A stretch of 64,000 bases of DNA from Candidatus Methanoliparum thermophilum (lineage in GTDB: Archaea; Halobacteriota; Methanoliparia; Methanoliparales; Methanoliparaceae). Positions within the stretch are counted from its first letter, which is position 1; the number at the start of each line of letters is the position of its first letter. A program made the position numbers and the translations under genes. The DNA lies in assembly GCA_004212075.1 (NCBI GenBank), contig RXIF01000004.1, positions 186,001 to 250,000 on the forward strand, written 5' to 3'. The notes beneath the pieces were generated by a model. That model saw nothing but the letters and a program-made list of their open reading frames with translations. It was not told where the DNA came from and ran no database searches. Positions 62,890 to 64,000 of this stretch are shown here, in pieces.

Positions 62890-64000
62890 GGAAAAATTAA
62901 ATGGGATGGAGGGATTGACGTTCAATGACGTATTGATCCTACCAGCTCGTTCTGAGGTCGAACCAAACCAGATAAGTTTGAATACAAGGTTTTCTAAGAA
63001 TATATCATTGAATATACCCATCGTTAGCAGCCCTATGGATACGGTTACGGAGTTTAAGATGGCTATATCCATGGCAAGGAGTGGTGGAATCGGGATCCTG
63101 CATAGAAATATGTCTATAGAAAAACAGGTGAAAATGGTTTATGCTATCAAGAGATCGGATGAATTTATCATAAGAAAGACGATAACCGCATCACCCGATG
63201 ATTCTGTATCACATATCTTAAGCCTGATGAGATCAGAAAACGTAAGTGGTATTCCCATACTTAAAGACAATAAATTGCTGGGTATTGTCAGTACAAGAGA
63301 TATAAGAGGCATATCTGGATCTAAACTTGCATCAGAAGTCATGACGAAAGATGTTATAGCTGCAAAAGAGAATGTTACTGTTGATGAAGCATTTAAAAAG
63401 ATGTATGATTCTAAAATAGAGAGACTACCCATTATCAACGATAAAAACGAGTTTATTGGAATGGTCACAATGCACAATATAATGGAGAGAGAGAAGTATA
63501 CCGACGCGGTAAGAGATATCGAGGGTAGACTTCTTGTTGGCGCTGCTATTGGTCCTTATGATTTAGAGCGGGCAAAAAAATTGGATGCAGAGAGCGTAGA
63601 TATAATCGTTATAGATTGTGCTCATGCCCATAATATGAATGTTATAAAGAGTGCTAAAAATATTAAGGATAATATAAGTGCAGATCTGGTAGTCGGAAAT
63701 ATAGCCACAGCAGAGGCTGCAGAAGATTTGGTAGATTTTGCAGATGGGTTAAGAGTAGGAATAGGTCCTGGATCTATATGTACTACCAGAATTGTCACTG
63801 GTGTGGGTGTTCCACAATTGACAGCTATTGCGACTGTTTCAGATCTTGCAAAGAGGTATAATGTGCCTGTAATAGCGGACGGTGGTATAAGATTCTCTGG
63901 TGATATTGCCAAAGCGATAGCAGCAGGGGCAGATACTGTTATGCTTGGCAACCTTCTAGCAGGAACTAAAGAGTCTCCGGGAAGGGAAGTAACTATCAAG
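62882..64000 (+). CDS. guaB: Inosine-5'-monophosphate dehydrogenase GuaB, 3' end beyond the window
   Basis: Oxidises IMP to XMP, the first committed step of GMP synthesis. The 373 codons in the window start MFKEKLNGMEGLTFNDVLILP, then SSPMDTVTEFKMAI, two CBS repeats (about 95-210, e.g. SGIPILKDNKLLGIVSTRD and RLPIINDKNEFIGMVTM), the active-site loop GIGPGSICTTRIVTGVG with nucleophile C300, and VIADGGIRFSGDIAKAIAAGAD. The frame is intact to the edge. ATG 62882 overlaps the mfnB stop; in-frame ATG at residue 9 is an alternative. Confidence 0.95.
   Translation, partial: MFKEKLNGMEGLTFNDVLILPARSEVEPNQISLNTRFSKNISLNIPIVSSPMDTVTEFKMAISMARSGGIGILHRNMSIEKQVKMVYAIKRSDEFIIRKTITASPDDSVSHILSLMRSENVSGIPILKDNKLLGIVSTRDIRGISGSKLASEVMTKDVIAAKENVTVDEAFKKMYDSKIERLPIINDKNEFIGMVTMHNIMEREKYTDAVRDIEGRLLVGAAIGPYDLERAKKLDAESVDIIVIDCAHAHNMNVIKSAKNIKDNISADLVVGNIATAEAAEDLVDFADGLRVGIGPGSICTTRIVTGVGVPQLTAIATVSDLAKRYNVPVIADGGIRFSGDIAKAIAAGADTVMLGNLLAGTKESPGREVTIK

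Overview
The window is a contiguous piece of an AT-rich archaeal chromosome. Archaeal markers are a histone, archaeal-type LeuRS and ThrRS, TgtA and ArcS for archaeosine, the GfcR regulator, Nob1, NreA, secF-secD order, and TATA-type promoters. A methyl-coenzyme M reductase (MCR) based metabolism is indicated by AtwA (component A2), methanogenesis marker proteins 3, 5, 6, 7, 9, 12, 14, 15 and 17, and the methanofuran enzyme MfnB. The source is therefore a methanogen or an MCR-bearing alkane oxidiser of the Euryarchaeota/Halobacteriota. No mcr operon lies in the window and the species cannot be named from the sequence.

Layout. 1-8.2 kb: NadA, two paralogous GNAT-like proteins, tRNA-Asp(GUC), the DNA-repair protein NreA, a 56-residue cysteine-rich peptide, a phosphoribosyltransferase/MTA-phosphorylase pair, and a membrane protein gene split by a stop codon. 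8.2-12.0 kb: a truncated HAD fragment coupled to nadE, dph6, then a graveyard of nitrogen genes (nifH, nifK and glutamate-synthase remnants joined by deletions). 12.0-22.5 kb: a LolD/MacB-type exporter with a surface protein, nob1-gfcR-leuS, the histone gene, hisH, an AIR-synthase-related gene and an SppA-type protease. 22.5-37.2 kb: a zinc-finger miniprotein, a secreted phosphatase, tgtA-arcS, a PsbP-like protein, an ADP-forming acyl-CoA synthetase subunit, a nitronate-monooxygenase-like protein, an MBL hydrolase, then the overlapping run MTTase-thrS-secF-secD.

37.2-49.1 kb holds the MCR-associated block: mmp14, a CBS protein, mmp12 (opposite strand), kptA, then a tight operon atwA-mmp3-mmp6-mmp5-mmp15-mmp17-mmp7-mmp9. 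Convergent to it (49.1-56.4 kb) are two oxyanion/metal uptake modules, a ModABC/WtpABC-type importer and a FecCD/BtuF-type importer with a DUF364 protein, an ATPase and a methyltransferase. A nearly identical 96-97 bp upstream region precedes both the modA-like gene and the DUF364 gene. This suggests common control, and that the second importer also handles molybdate/tungstate or a related metal. 56.4-58.5 kb has a small secreted peptide, a subtilisin-like protease and a membrane-anchored HTH regulator. 58.7-64 kb has hisA, hisB, a methyltransferase scrap, a radical SAM protein, a HisA-like protein divergent from mfnB, and the start of guaB, which runs off the window.

The most unusual items are the nif/glt relic island, the duplicated promoter of the two importers, the cysteine-rich peptide, the apparent frameshift in the FecCD permease, and several short duplicated gene scraps.
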